Shown: in pieces, positions 12,757 to 24,470 of the stretch
How positions within the stretch are numbered: position 1 is the first letter of the stretch
Layout of the letters: every line of letters begins with the position of its first letter
Assembly: GCA_948567375.1 (NCBI GenBank)
Contig: OX419757.1
Location: 53,193,665 to 53,257,664, forward strand
Direction: 5' to 3'
From: Lunularia cruciata
Taxonomy: Eukaryota > Streptophyta > Marchantiopsida > Lunulariales > Lunulariaceae
Length of the DNA stretch: 64,000 nucleotides
Translations under genes and position numbers: made by a program
Notes under the pieces: generated by a model
Database searches by the model: none
Seen by the model: only the letters and a program-made list of their open reading frames with translations
Told to the model about the DNA's origin: nothing

Positions 12757-13098
12757 TTCAAGTTATATTTTAATATCTTACTTGTAATGGCTTATACTAC
12801 TTAAGATAAAATATCAATTATTTTATCACCTTAATGTGGAAAATTAGATCAATAAATGAAATGTATATATCTTTAACACACCTAGAGAAAAATATCATAT
12901 ACCATACGTAGATTAGTTATATTCTTCAAGATATGTTTTAATATCTTACTTGTAATGGCTTTTACTAGTTAAAATAGAATGTCAAAGATTTTTATCACCT
13001 TAATGTGGAAAGTTAGGTCAATAAATGAAATATATATATTTTAACACACCTAGAGACAAATATTATATATCATACCTAGAGACATATATTATATAACA
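12757..13098. repeat. 168-bp tandem repeat, two copies (unit 1)
   Basis: Period 168: the start TTCAAG recurs at 12,757 and 12,925, followed by ATCTTACTTGTAATGGCTT and then ACACACCTAGAGA. The orthologous place in unit 2 (39,448-40,110) has four copies. Confidence 0.8.
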
Positions 13099-14399
13099 CA
13101 GTTATCACTTTCTGCTTTAAATTTTCTGAACCTTTGGGACAAATACTAAATTAATTATGATTCTAGTGCTAATAGAGCATACCCAAGTTTGCAAAAATTC
13201 CAAAAATGCACATTGTCACATTGTTTTCTGTTCCATCAGAATATATATCCCAATATAATATGATATATCTGAATATAATATCCCAATCCTATAATGATTG
13301 GGACAACCCAATATCATGCACTTAGCAATAAATGGGTAAGAAAGAACATGTTCACACATTGATATATGTTTTGAAATGGATAGATTAAAGACAAGAGAAG
13401 TATCACTCTACAATAGTTCTTTAGTATTTATTCCTTAACTGCTTGGATAGGAAATACTCCCAAAAGAGGGTAGAGTCACAAACTGTGGTGCACTACTCCA
13501 CAAACAAAATACAAAATCACTTTCATGTAAGCTAAGTTCCAACTAATTCCCGAAGATGATTAGTCAATCAGTCCAAAGAGGCTACTTCACTAAAAAGAAT
13601 ACAAATCCAACTAATGTGTTCTATCCTTCCCAAAAGGCATAACTATGAAGGTTCTTTGCATTGGTGGTACTTTCAACAAAGGTTCTTTGCTGTTCAATTC
13701 TGTGATACTGTCAATACTACAGCTCATGTAAGACTCATCAAGGCATTGCTCCATTCCTTCAAAATTACCAAGGATCCCAGATCCTAGCCACACATACTAG
13801 TGATCACAATCATTCAGCTACTTGAATTCACACTATGAATTTCCTACCACTACTCATCAAAGAATGACAATAATCAAAATTCAGCAAAAAGTAAATGAAG
13901 AGCTCTTGCTCTTTCATTTTGCTCTCTTACATGAACTAAAAGAATATTTACAGGGACAGAAAGCCTTAAATAGTTTTTAATACTCCTTAATGAAGAAATT
14001 TATGGCTATAGAACTATTAAGATCATAAAAGAATTGCTCTTGCATCTAGACTATACAAGCAAGATCTTATTATCTTGTCATCTTCTAATATTCTGAATTC
14101 TACATTGTTAAATAACTACCATGTGTCTTTGGCAAGTGTTTTAGTTCTCTTGAAAGAAACTTGACCTTGTCTTCTTTGGACTCCTACACCAAAGATTACA
14201 CAATTAAGAAGAAATGTATAACTAGGATGAATCTTCATTTGGTGAAGGATTCATTGTTGTACTTTACTACAAAGTACTACCTTTGCCTATAGCTTTTCGA
14301 AGGACTTTTTCAATTCTCTTCTTGTAATATGTGATTTCTGGAACTAGTACATCACAACTTTCTTGAAGCTTCTACTTGTTGTTCTCTTTACTTCAAGGA
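13099..14399. other. Retroelement 3' region, no gene seen
   Basis: Only short frames. It is shared with unit 2 (about 40,110-41,400), and 13,490-13,900 resembles the unit 3 debris at 59,100-59,560. By position it lies beyond the 3' end of the minus-strand gag-like ORF. Confidence 0.4.
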
Positions 14400-17030
14400 T
14401 ACTTGCTCTAGTTTGAGATCATCATATACCTGAGCACCAAGAGTCTTAGCTTGAAGTTTCAACTCATGGATCTTTTTCTTCGTGAGTTTGCCTATTGCAG
14501 TTTTCTTATAGAGTTCTAACATCTGATCTCTAAATTTTCTAACTATTGAGTAATCCTAACCATTCCTTTCTTTGAATGATTATAAGCTCCATTGATTTCA
14601 CTAGTAATGCCATCCATCATCTTGGCTGTGATAACAACTCTAGTAGTCTCTCCTCTTGTAGTTTTTTCTACAAGACCTCAAGCTAGATTGCTACTTTTTG
14701 TGGAATTCAACCATCTACAATTCCAAAGTAAAAATGGTAACATTTTTGTTTGCTAGCTATCCCTTGATGAGTGTCCTCTCTTTGTATTTCTTTTGTAGCT
14801 ATTCTTTGTAGTCTTGCTGCCTCTACCTCCCTTCTATCCAAATTGCTCTTTATTCTCCCTGCATTTTTTGGACATCTTCTTCTTGAGCCTTTTGTTTTGC
14901 TACAAGTGAGGCAAATTTTTGTCTTGATATCATGATTCTCTTGCACCAAGAAATTTACATTTTTGCATTTTTCTTTGTACAAATCTCTCACCCTTCCTAA
15001 GTCCCCTTGCAATTTGATCACCTTTTCTTTTGCTCCATGTTTTTTGTATCCAGATGCTTTACTAGTGAAGTGTAGTCCATTGCATTGGGCCATTCCTATG
15101 TATAACAAGGGAGAATCACCTGCAAGAACATACAAGTTAATCTTATTGAAGTCATCATGAAATCTGCCCAGTCTACTACAAGCTGTGCCCAAATTGCACA
15201 TGCAAAGAAACTCTATACTCTTTCTTCTTCTTGGTGTGGTGTTGGTGAGGTCTCTACTTCTTTGCTTTCCAAATCAACATGTGCCTCATCTTGAGTTTCA
15301 TGGCTTGGTCTCACTTGAGCTTTTGGTTGAAGGCATTCTTGATCTTGGTGTTCTTTGATTGCTACTACTTCTTCTTCTCTTCAAATGCTTTAAGAGGAGC
15401 AAACTCCACTTCCTCTTGATTGCCTCCTTCCTCCTCCTATTGTGGCTTGGTTCCTATTAGATGACACTCTTGTCCTACTACATTTATGTGTTTCTTCATC
15501 AAGTTTTTCATCCTTCATTTCTTCTTTCATAGAAGAAATCTCCACCACTTGAGGATTTCTTCTTGCTCTCTTTGGTGGTCTCTTTACATGTAGGTTGCTT
15601 TTGTAGAAGATTTCTTTTTGTTCTTCTTGAGGGTGGCTGTCATTGTTATCTCCTTCACTTCCACAAATTCTCTTGTTGAGAGGAACTTGGCATCTTCTTC
15701 TTGATGGTTCTTGATCATTGAAGGTTCTTTTGGTTGAGCCAAGAAGTTTTCCTCCATTATGAAGTGAGTGCCAAACCTCTTCTCATCTTTGCTTAGCAAG
15801 TTCAGTCTCATGTAGAAATGAATTGCAAATTGAGCTAAGTAAGTCGCCCCAATGTCCTTCTCGAGTTCCTTCTTCATGGACCAGGAACATTGATGAAACA
15901 TATAGGTTCATTTGATAGGTTCTTTCCTAAATAACTGCTTAAAGAACACTACATGGCTGACAGTTAGGTATATTGTTTGTTTTAGGTAAAATATACTCAA
16001 AATAGACTGAATTGTGAGCCAGCCTATGTCTCACTTAGGATGAACCTAGGATTGCTATTAAGGTATTGCACCAAGGATTGAGAAGGCAAAGAATCCAAAC
16101 TCCATCACATTCCTCCAAGGCTAAAACTCCAAGGCACCTCCATGACTCAAGCCTTTGCTCACTAGAGAACTCAATGAGAGAGATATAGTTTCACATGAAA
16201 TGATGACATGTACCTCCTCATAACTAGTTTATATACTTGTGAAATAGTTACACACCAAAGTTACTAATTACTATAGTAACCCAAGTTACTAGGCTAAAAG
16301 TCATGTAAAGCAAAAAGTCTTAAGGAATATCCATACACATGGGAGTAATCCCATGAGTAGGTGGTCTTATCTTGACCCAAAAACTAAGCCAAAGGTTTCT
16401 TCACATGGGCTATCCTTGGACTATAGAACAATCCATAACCAAAAGGTTTATTAGCCCAAGAGTTCTTATCTCTTTCCTCAAACCCAAACACATAAGAATA
16501 ATTCAAAGTAAATACACTAGAATTCAAAATAGTGATGCTAACTCCTTCTACTTCCTCTGAAGAAGAGTCACCACCGTCTTGGCTATGACTAACTCTAGCT
16601 AATCTAGCTAACTCTGGCTAATGTAGCCTGGCCAAACTCCATATAGATAATATCTCTCAACTACTTGCAATACCAAACTAAATATCCTCATAGAGCATAC
16701 ATGCACCAATGAGTGTTATAGAACAAGAAATTGGCAAGCAAGGTCCTTGTAAGTATGAAACTTCCATCATCCATTACTCTTTGACCGCTTCTTTGCAAAG
16801 GAATTCTTAATTGCTGCACTGAATTCCATCCATATCTTTCCAAATTTAGTGTCTAGGGTCATCACCCTTGGAGGTCCTATAACTGCCTTGAGTACCATCC
16901 TCGAATGCTCCTCCATCCAATTGTAAGGATTACCATGAAGATCCCTAGTTGCACTCTCACTTCTTCTCCACATCTCTTGAATGATTGAGGGAGAACCCAA
17001 TTTCCAATTCCAATTCCAATGGAATGCCAA
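14400..17030 (-). pseudogene. Unclassified gag-like retroelement ORF, copy B (minus)
   Basis: Minus-strand relative of the 8,931-10,950 sequence. Reading 5' to 3': 17,030-16,767 (SPSIIQEMWRRSES, LHGNPYNW, TLDTKFGKIW, SFAKKRSKSNG), then about 0.75 kb with no counterpart in copy A, then 15,901-15,584 (GATYLAQFAIHFYMRLNLL, DEKRF), then 15,201-14,707, rich in K, R and E and coiled-coil-like. The 0.75-kb stretch may be an intron (CAG near 16,010 on the minus strand as acceptor) or an insertion. The same arrangement is kept in unit 2 at 41,400-44,009. Several frame changes are present. Function is unknown; a gag-like role is inferred from context. Confidence 0.6.
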
Positions 17031-18120
17031 ATGGCTTACTTATGAGTAGATCACTCCTAGCTCTCATTGCCCATTGGTTAATTCTTGGGGATAAAGGATC
17101 ACCTCAAGAATCTTCCTCTGTTGTTTTCTTCACTATGTCCATATTTCTAACAAAGTTTTCTTCATTGCAAAGAGACTTACAACTACAAAGAGAAAGATCA
17201 CTCAAGCACTCTTTGTGAAAAGTTACTAATACAAATTTTTTTATGCAAAAGTGAAAACTGATCATTTGTAGTTGATTTTATAGACACTGATTCTTTTGTA
17301 AGAGTTCAAAATGGACAAGACATCACTCTCTCCAATTGGTACCATAAAATTTTGGCTGCAATTCTTTATCCCTGCTGGTGGAATCATTTCGACCAGTGTA
17401 CGGTCCATGATCCTGAAAATATTCAATTGCAAAGATTTTTTGTAGTTGCACTCTTTGTACTTATCTCTTCAGACTTGACTTTTTCATACTTGCCTCTTCT
17501 TCAATGATATTTCCATTGCTTCCAAACACGCTCATAGATGAACTCCAAAGAGTGCTCGTAAAAGGGGTTTCTTTCACTAAACATCAAATTATCTTGCTCC
17601 TCTTCTATCAAAGGTAATAAAATCAAACAAAATTACAACTTTTTCAAACGTGCACCACAATGATAATTTTTCTATTATATTTTTTCCTTTATTCTATGAT
17701 GTCATAAGTTTCACCTTAGACAGCACGGGGTATATTTCCAAAATATAGTAATCAAATAAATAAAGATTCACACTTAAAATAGTATATTTGAAATGTTTCT
17801 ATTGAGATGATACTCAAGAGTGATTCAGTTTTGGTCATGCTAACAACAATATTTGATATTCATTACGTATATAAATTATAAAGACATATTCATATTTAAT
17901 CCTTCATCAATCATCCCATCTATCATCAACAATGATAGTTCAAAAATAATAACTTCCGTTCGGACTAAATATACTAAAATCACATAGGAGTTGGATCTTA
18001 TATTTAAACAGTGTTAGAGAAGTTCCACAATAGAAAACTTTCGCGAATTTTGCACTTAACTTATGGTCGTTGCTCCACCATGTTCTTCTTGAACATGAAG
18101 TCTGGAGTGAATATTTATGT
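17031..18120. other. AT-rich, no gene seen
   Basis: Upstream flank of the minus-strand gag-like element, shared with unit 2 (44,010-45,100) with scattered substitutions. Only short frames. Confidence 0.4.
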
Positions 18121-18980
18121 ATGCCTAGAAGTGGAAAGATCAGTGGCATTGATTATTATCAATATTAATAATTACATTGGAAGTATATAAAAATTGAAAA
18201 CATATTCAAATTGGTTCAATTCATTCCACGCTCTCCAAAACTATTATTATACTTATTCTTTATTTTATAAAATTTCCATACGGATCAAAACGTAATGCTT
18301 CATCATCAAACCACAGTGGCAGGCTGGAGCAATGGTGTGGATATCGAATTGAAAAGCAGGCAAACGCGAAGGTCTAGGCTTTGTAAGATGCTGCTGAAGA
18401 CTGCTGTATGCTGACCCATCTGTATAGTCTAATCCTTGAATATGATTCGCACGAGTAATAGCCGTAGAAGAAATCCCGGCACCTCCTATGCTTTTATACA
18501 CGTCTATACGTGGCCAAGTGCAAAAGTCTATGTACATTTGCAAAACCATATTTTCGATATCTTCTCAGATTTTATGCGCCGCTGTTGAACTAATAAATTC
18601 GTTTAATCGTCTCTTCCACTTGGTAAGGCCAGAGGACAATACACCTTTGTTACAATGAATGGCCAGCTGCTGTTCCTCTACTCTTGACTTCAGTACCATG
18701 GTCCTACAGTTCTACTTTGCAGTATGATAAATAACAATCATACTGCAAAGTACGGTCAACGAGGCCGAAGAATTCCATTTCAAGCTGCAAAGTTTCCTCA
18801 TCCGTGTGTTTTTCATCCAGGGTACGACGATCCTCTAGAGTATGTGGCTGTTTGGTTCAGAATCCGCAGTAACTGCAGTAGAATGACAGAATATGCACTC
18901 ACTCATGCTAAGAACCCAGTTGAGCCCCCAATCGCTGGAGAAGAGGATAATCGATTATAGTGGGAGAAAAAAACCCAAAG
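18121..18980. other. Unit 1-only segment with two unrecognised ORFs
   Basis: Unit 2 joins directly from the base equivalent to 18,120 to the base equivalent to about 18,980 (near 45,103), so these 860 bases are either an insertion in unit 1 or a loss in unit 2. Two frames look richer than background: 18,265-18,549 on minus (94 aa, contains GGAGISSTAITRANHIQG) and 18,724-18,960 on plus (78 aa, contains PFQAAKFPHPCVFHPGYDDP). I recognise neither. Both may be fragments of a captured host gene or chance frames. Confidence 0.4.
18713..18752. repeat. 16-bp perfect inverted repeat with 8-nt loop
   Basis: TACTTTGCAGTATGAT at 18,713-18,728 and its exact complement at 18,737-18,752 around AAATAACA. 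It lies just before and over the start of the 18,724-18,960 frame, within the unit 1-only segment. It could be the foot of a small transposon or a hairpin. Confidence 0.7.
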
Positions 18981-19090
18981 GATCATTGTACTTGTAGGTG
19001 CTGTTAATGCCCAGTTTGAGAATTATGAATGTAACTTTGTAAAGATCTTGTAGATTTTCATTAACCTTCAAGTCCATGTATGTAATTTTG

Positions 19091-19100
19091 TGTTAAAAGG
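19091..19100. other. Uninterrupted target site of LINE copy B
   Basis: TGTTAAAAGG here continues into GAGCACTCTGCTAGCG with no insert. In unit 2 the same flanks are separated by 45,225-49,182 and the site is doubled as TGTTAAAG. This is the pre-insertion allele preserved in unit 1. Confidence 0.85.
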
Positions 19101-19232
19101 AGCACTCTGCTAGCGTCCGTGCAGTGAAGGACGGTCGGTCTCTATCGCAGCTTCTCTATCGCACGCAGAAAGTATCAAATGAAATCATCACATCTATTAA
19201 CTTATTTAGTGAAGGTCTATGTTGCTACTAGT

Positions 19233-20661
19233 AGAGAAAAAGGCGACCGCGTAGGAAAAATGAAGGATGGGAAGACCCCATCAAGCCGTACAAGGGAGAG
19301 ACAAAAAAGGTAACATGGGGCTAAGCCCCAATAGAGTCTGTATGAGAAATCTGCCCTACCGCACCTAAGATATCCGAGCTATGCAAGTCGTACGGTCTAC
19401 ACACAACTGGAGCATCCAAAGAAACATCACCTAATGTGATTGCTCTCCTATGGATTGCACCAGCCACTGCCCTCTATAGAGCAATGGATACACGCTGTCT
19501 AAAGTAAGCTACAAAGTATGAGAGTGAGAGTGGTACCCCCTGCCGCCTAACATGATAAGCCCTCGCGCACTCCCTGACAAATGTGTCAAATGCCGTGTCC
19601 ATCGCTCCATATAACTCCAAGGCTAGAGGAACAAAGAGGTGACCTCGCTGCATGCCCCTGTACTTGGAGACCTTGCGACCTGCTGCTGCACTCGCCGCCC
19701 ATCCAGGGGGATGGGTAATCACTCCCTCCGAAACTGTATCTCACGTAGGGTCTGTCACCACGACATCCGCTACTGTCACCTGATCATCTCGGACCAAGTA
19801 TAAGTCTGCCCTGACACGTGTCGTCTGCAACGCATACGAACGCTCCCTCCAAGCCAAGTATCCACTCTCTCGTGCCATAGCAAACACTATGTCTCTAATG
19901 GCATCATGGGTAGCTATCCTCTGTCCTCCAAAAGGACACCGTGTCATGTGGACCGCCGCTGCATCTAGTGTAGAACCACACTCACAAGTGAGTAGTGAAG
20001 ATGCAGATGGGTGGACCAAACCTAGGCGAAACCTCATCGCTGTAGAGAAAGTAGCCGGTGCGAGTCGGAAAGCCCTAATGCATGGTCGAGCTAGGATCCA
20101 CGAGCCTGCACCCTTGCCGGAGCAAGAGCGTAGACGTGCTCTAGTAGCCTGAGGAATGGACGAGTCAACTAAGAGAGAATGTAGCATATGCTCACACTGT
20201 CGCTCCATCAAGGAAGACTGTAGACCTCTAGTCCAATCTGACGATAGTGAAGCAAACGGTGGAAAACCCTCTCGTGCTCGTGAAGATAGACTATCTCTCG
20301 TCTGCCGCAATAACACCTGGAGAGAAAAGGATCCTCCCTCCACCTCTGTCACATAAGTCTCCAAATCCGGCCTATCAGCAACCACAAAATGAGATGCAAG
20401 TAGGGGTGCCGAGAGAGCCCAACTACCCAAAAACGCTATAGGTGCCATCTCCTACATAGAAAGCAAGCCAACCCCACCACATGAGATCGGTAGAGCCGTC
20501 TGTCTACGTGCCAAATCCCCTGTCACACACTCAAAAGTCCCTGGTCCAATAATATCACCAAAGACTCCCATAATCCTCCTATCAAATGCTCTCAGATGTG
20601 ATAGGAAGGACGATGAGGGGGGAACTGTACGGATGAGGTAGGATGGTCGACGAGCAATACT
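19233..20661 (-). mobile_element. R2-like LINE copy B', 5'-truncated
   Basis: A 1,429-base 3' end of the same family as 45,225-49,182 and very similar to it by eye. It is flanked by a perfect 12-base duplication GTTGCTACTAGT (19,221-19,232 and 20,662-20,673). Unit 2 keeps the unfilled site at 49,309-49,320. The frame 20,448-19,741 continues to 19,474 across a TGA and carries the C-x-C-x9-H-x3-C knuckle, the RADLYLV...ADVVV endonuclease core and GRKVSKYRG. Another stop (TAG) precedes residue MAPIAFLG. The 3' end reads GCCTTTTTCTCT with no poly(A) tail. 5' truncation is typical of target-primed reverse transcription. It shares its 3' end, but not its target site, with copy B. Confidence 0.9.
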
Positions 20662-20737
20662 GTTGCTACTAGTGGGAGATCAGTACATCAAGCGTCTATC
20701 TGAAGTGCAGTATGAGATTCGTGATATCTACACGTTG

Positions 20738-21186
20738 TGATAAGAACCAAGCTTCCTACTCTTTGAAGTGGAAGGTCTATCATTCCCTCTTATCCCTAAT
20801 GTATTAAACATCACTATTGCAATACTAGATTTCTCTCTTTGTATCACAATTCACAAGCATCAAGTAGGTTCTCTCATGCAGCACTAATAACCTCTAGTAT
20901 TGAAATATCAAAAGATAATCCTGAGATAATGTTAGGCAACTCAAGATTTCACAAAATACAAGGAAGATGTTAGGAATCACTTTTGTTGAAGAACTAACTG
21001 AAACATGAATAGAAAACACTTTTATATACACTTCAACAAACCCTAAGGGGTTGCTTTGCTTAACCCTAATTAGGGTTGTGCCCCTCTTTACCCTAAGTAA
21101 AGGATATTTGGCAGGGCTTCTAGAGGATTATAACAAAACTTTAAAATCAAGAGAGATCTCTAAAGTAGAGATTAACTAAACTAACA
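20738..21186 (-). repeat. Copia 3' LTR
   Basis: 449 bases, collinear with 26,141-26,588. On the minus strand it begins TGTTAGTTTAG and ends GGTTCTTATCA. Confidence 0.93.
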
Positions 21187-21193
21187 CTCCCAC

Positions 21194-22720
21194 TTAATGA
21201 GAGTTTAGGACTATTCCCATTTCTACTACACATTTTATGTGTTTATTTTTAGGTAATGCTTTTGTTAACACATCTGCTATCATCTCGTGTGTAGGACAGT
21301 AAACTAACTTCACAACATTCTCCTTTTCTTTCTCCTCTACAAACCTTCTTCTAATCTCAATGTGCTTAGTCCTTGGGTGATGTACAGGATTTTTGCTGAG
21401 TGCTATACTTCCTATATTGTCACAGTACAATGTAGTAGGGCTTTCTTGCTCAAGCCCAGCTCCTTAAGAAGTCTCTTGTTCCAAACAACTTCTTGAGTAG
21501 CATTTGAGGCATCCATAAATTCTGCCTCCGTAGTAGACAGTGCAACAGATGTTTGTTGTTTACTACGCCAACTGATTACTCCACCACTAAGCATAACTAC
21601 ATATCCACTAGTTGATCTGCTGTTATCTATGTCATCTCCCCAACTAGCATCTATACATGCTTCAGGAGTAGGAGCAAGTATGTTACCTTGCCTTTTGTAC
21701 TCCAAGAATGCATCTTGAGTATCCTTTAAGTACCTAAATACTCTCTTTATACCTTTCCAATGTACTTGTGCAAGGTTGCTAGTATATCTAGCTAGTGCTC
21801 CCACTGCATAGCATATATTTGGTCTTAGCATATATTTGGTCTTGTACAGACCATGATAAACATTAGAGAACCAAGAGCACTCTGATACAACACTTTGTCA
21901 TAGAGATTCACCTCCCCATCTATGATTTTGCTGTGCTTCCACCCCAGATCAAGAGGTGTAGAGACAGCATTTGCCTCTGTCATTTGATACTTAGCTAGTA
22001 TGGATCTCACATACTGTGGTTGGCTGATCCGGATCCATCTTGCTTCTTTGTCTCTGCTCACTTTGATTCCCAAAATGAGTTTTACAAAACAAAGGACAGT
22101 CATCTCAAAAACAGAGCACAAGAAATCTATCATTCCTTTGATAGATTCATTGTTCCCCAACAGTAACAGATCATCTACATATGTATACATCATCTCTAAT
22201 ATACACACTCAGATCAGAATCTGCTCGTTTGAAATCATGCTCTCAAGTATGAGTCCAGTTTCTCATACCAGGCTCTAGGAGCTTGCTTAAGGCCATATAA
22301 AGGCTTCTTAAGCAAGCATACTTTTCCTTTGCTTTCAGTATATTCATCTGGAACATCCATGTAAATAGTCTCTCTCAAATCTCCATTGAGAATGGCTACT
22401 TTCACATCTAACTGCTCCACTTCCAAATCTCTCTCTGCTGCAAGAGCTAGAAGCATGCAAATAGATCCATACTTGGCAATTGGTGCAAAAGTTTCTGAAT
22501 AATCTATTGAAGCTTTCTGATTGAAGCCCTTTGCAACAAGTCTTGCTTTGTACTTCAGAATCTCATTCTCAGCTCCCCCGTTTGACCCTGAAAACCCATT
22601 TGCAACCAATTGCTTTCCTACCTGGTGGTAAATCAGCTAGTACCCATGTACCAATAGTCTGAAGAGACTTCTTCTCTTTTGCTATAGCCAACTCCCATTG
22701 ACTCTAATCTGGTCTGAGCA
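21194..22720 (-). pseudogene. Copia reverse transcriptase and RNase H
   Basis: Three overlapping frames on the minus strand. 22,609-22,235 has [12 protein letters not shown], the RT motif A region (here [10 protein letters not shown] where copia usually has DVKTAFLNG) and [12 protein letters not shown]. 22,208-21,825 has the catalytic YVDD. 21,831-21,412 and 21,430-21,194 form RNase H with ASWGDD, TSGYV, STTEAEF, CDN and HIEIRRRF. Frame changes near 22,230 and 21,830, the latter with a short local duplication of ATATTTGGTCTTAGC-type sequence, break the polyprotein. Replication function is lost. Confidence 0.9.
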
Positions 22721-22727
22721 TAGCTTG

Positions 22728-24470
22728 CTATAAAGTGTCTAGATCACAATCTTCATGACAGATGTAAGATTCATCTGACATCTCTTCTGATAGAAGACCA
22801 AGTCTTTCAATAGGTTTTCTATCTCTCTGTGATCTTCTTGGCTCTGTGCCCAAAAGATTCATGCCATCTCTTGACATCTCTCGAGTCCCACTCATAGATT
22901 CTGCATCTTCAGACTGCTTGTGGGAGTCATCTTCTGTAGTATCAAAATCAGAAACCATTGTCTGTTTAGGCCTTCTTTTGTACACCTTCAGACTCTCCTT
23001 TGGTGAACCATCAGCTCCAGGTAGAGATTGCTCTTCTGATGATTGCTCTGAAAAACTGACTCTACAGCTTGGGAAGATAGATTGATCAGGCTGATCAAAC
23101 TGATCAGCTTGCTTCTGTAGCTCATCGCTGTTCTCACTCCAAGTTCTCAATTCATCAAAGAGTACATCTCTACTTCTGATGATCTGTCCAGACTTAAGAT
23201 TGTACTGAAGATATCCTTTCAGTCCCTCTTCATATCCTACAAAAAGCATTCTCTCAGCCTTCTTTGTGAACTTCCTCCTCTGCTCCTTGGGGATATGAAC
23301 ATAGGCAGGACATCCAAAGACTTTCAAAGCTGAAAGATTAGGTGTCTTACCACTCCAGCATTCTTCAAGAGTTCTTCCTTGCAATGTTGTAGTACCACTC
23401 ATATTTCTAAGAAAATTTGTAGTGCTAATTGTAGCACCCCAAAACTTTCTCTCTAGCTTGGCATGTTGGAGCATTTCCAATGTTTTGTTGTAATACTCCA
23501 AGAATAGGAGACCTGAAGAGAAACACACCATGAGAAACACACACTTTCACACTCAAACTCCGATGCCCCCAAGGAGCACCTTCTCTTTATTATATATAGG
23601 TAAAGCGGATCTTCTCCAATGAGGCTCCACCATAAGATTAGGTACATAGATAGGTGACATGTCAGTAAGCTCCACCCTTGTATTACTTACTTGGATGGGT
23701 GACATGTCGGTCTTGGTCCTATCTGGTTGGTTAAACAAGCTTTGACCGGAGAGAATCTTTTAGAGAATCTTCTTGTAGGAATCTCATAATCACGTGAGTG
23801 AGGTACTGTTGGAAAGCTCTTGATGAGACAAAGCAGGGGGAGGGAAGGCCAACTGTAACTCTTTTGGGGGGGTGGATTCTGCACATTTTCGAGGCCTAAT
23901 TCATCTGTTTAGCTTCTAAAATTGACTTCAAAGATTTCAAGTATATTTCAGTTCCAACTCTATTAGTAGAGGTCCCCTTTTGGTGATACCTCTTTTTGAT
24001 CTATTCAGTATCTATTCATCTGGTGTAACATCCTTCCAGATATTACCAACCCAATTCTCTCCTTCAAATCATATGTCTAGCTATTAGTTCTAAGGTTTTC
24101 AAATCTATTTCGGTTTTCAGCTCTATTAGTAGAAGTACCTTTTGGTGATACTTCTATCTGATCTATTTTGACCAATGTATAATATCATTCCAAATGTTAC
24201 CAAACCAAATTTCACATCTAGATCATATGGCTAGCTCTTGGTATTACATTTGTCCACCAGTGTCCTATTCAACCTTTCTACAACTCTGTGTAGGACTGTC
24301 TCTTGCAGTATAGTCAAGGAGGATTCCTTTCTTTGACAGAAAAGAGAGGAATTCCTCATTCTTGTACTCTCTGCCTCCATCTATTCTCAATCGCTTGACT
24401 TTCCTCCCAGTCTACAACTAAGTCATGGCTACAAACTTCTGGAATTTTTGCAGCACTTCATCTTTGCTTT
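22728..24470 (-). pseudogene. Copia integrase C-terminal half, split by an insertion
   Basis: The integrase reads KSKDEVLQKFQKF and RIDGGREY (24,470-24,254), is interrupted by the 760-base insert 23,489-24,248, and resumes with TLEMLQHAKLERKFW (23,488 onward), continuing to 22,728 with KVFGCPAYVHIP, MLFVGYEEG and SRDVLFDE. Removing the insert and one TTTGT copy brings NRTLVDK directly onto TLEMLQHAK, the normal family spacing. In-frame stops are also present in the upstream half. Confidence 0.85.
23489..24248 (-). mobile_element. Solo LTR-like insert inside the copia integrase
   Basis: 760 bases with 8-base inverted ends TGTAATAC/GTATTACA and a perfect 5-base target duplication TTTGT (23,484-23,488 and 24,249-24,253). 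It encodes nothing. On the minus strand a TATATATAATAAAG box lies near 23,590, about 100 bases before the end, as expected for an LTR promoter. Two imperfect copies of a unit of about 160 bases, both holding CTATTAGTAGA and TTTTGGTGATAC, fill 23,930-24,248. A solo LTR left by recombination fits best; a non-autonomous DNA element with short TIRs is the alternative. Confidence 0.75.
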
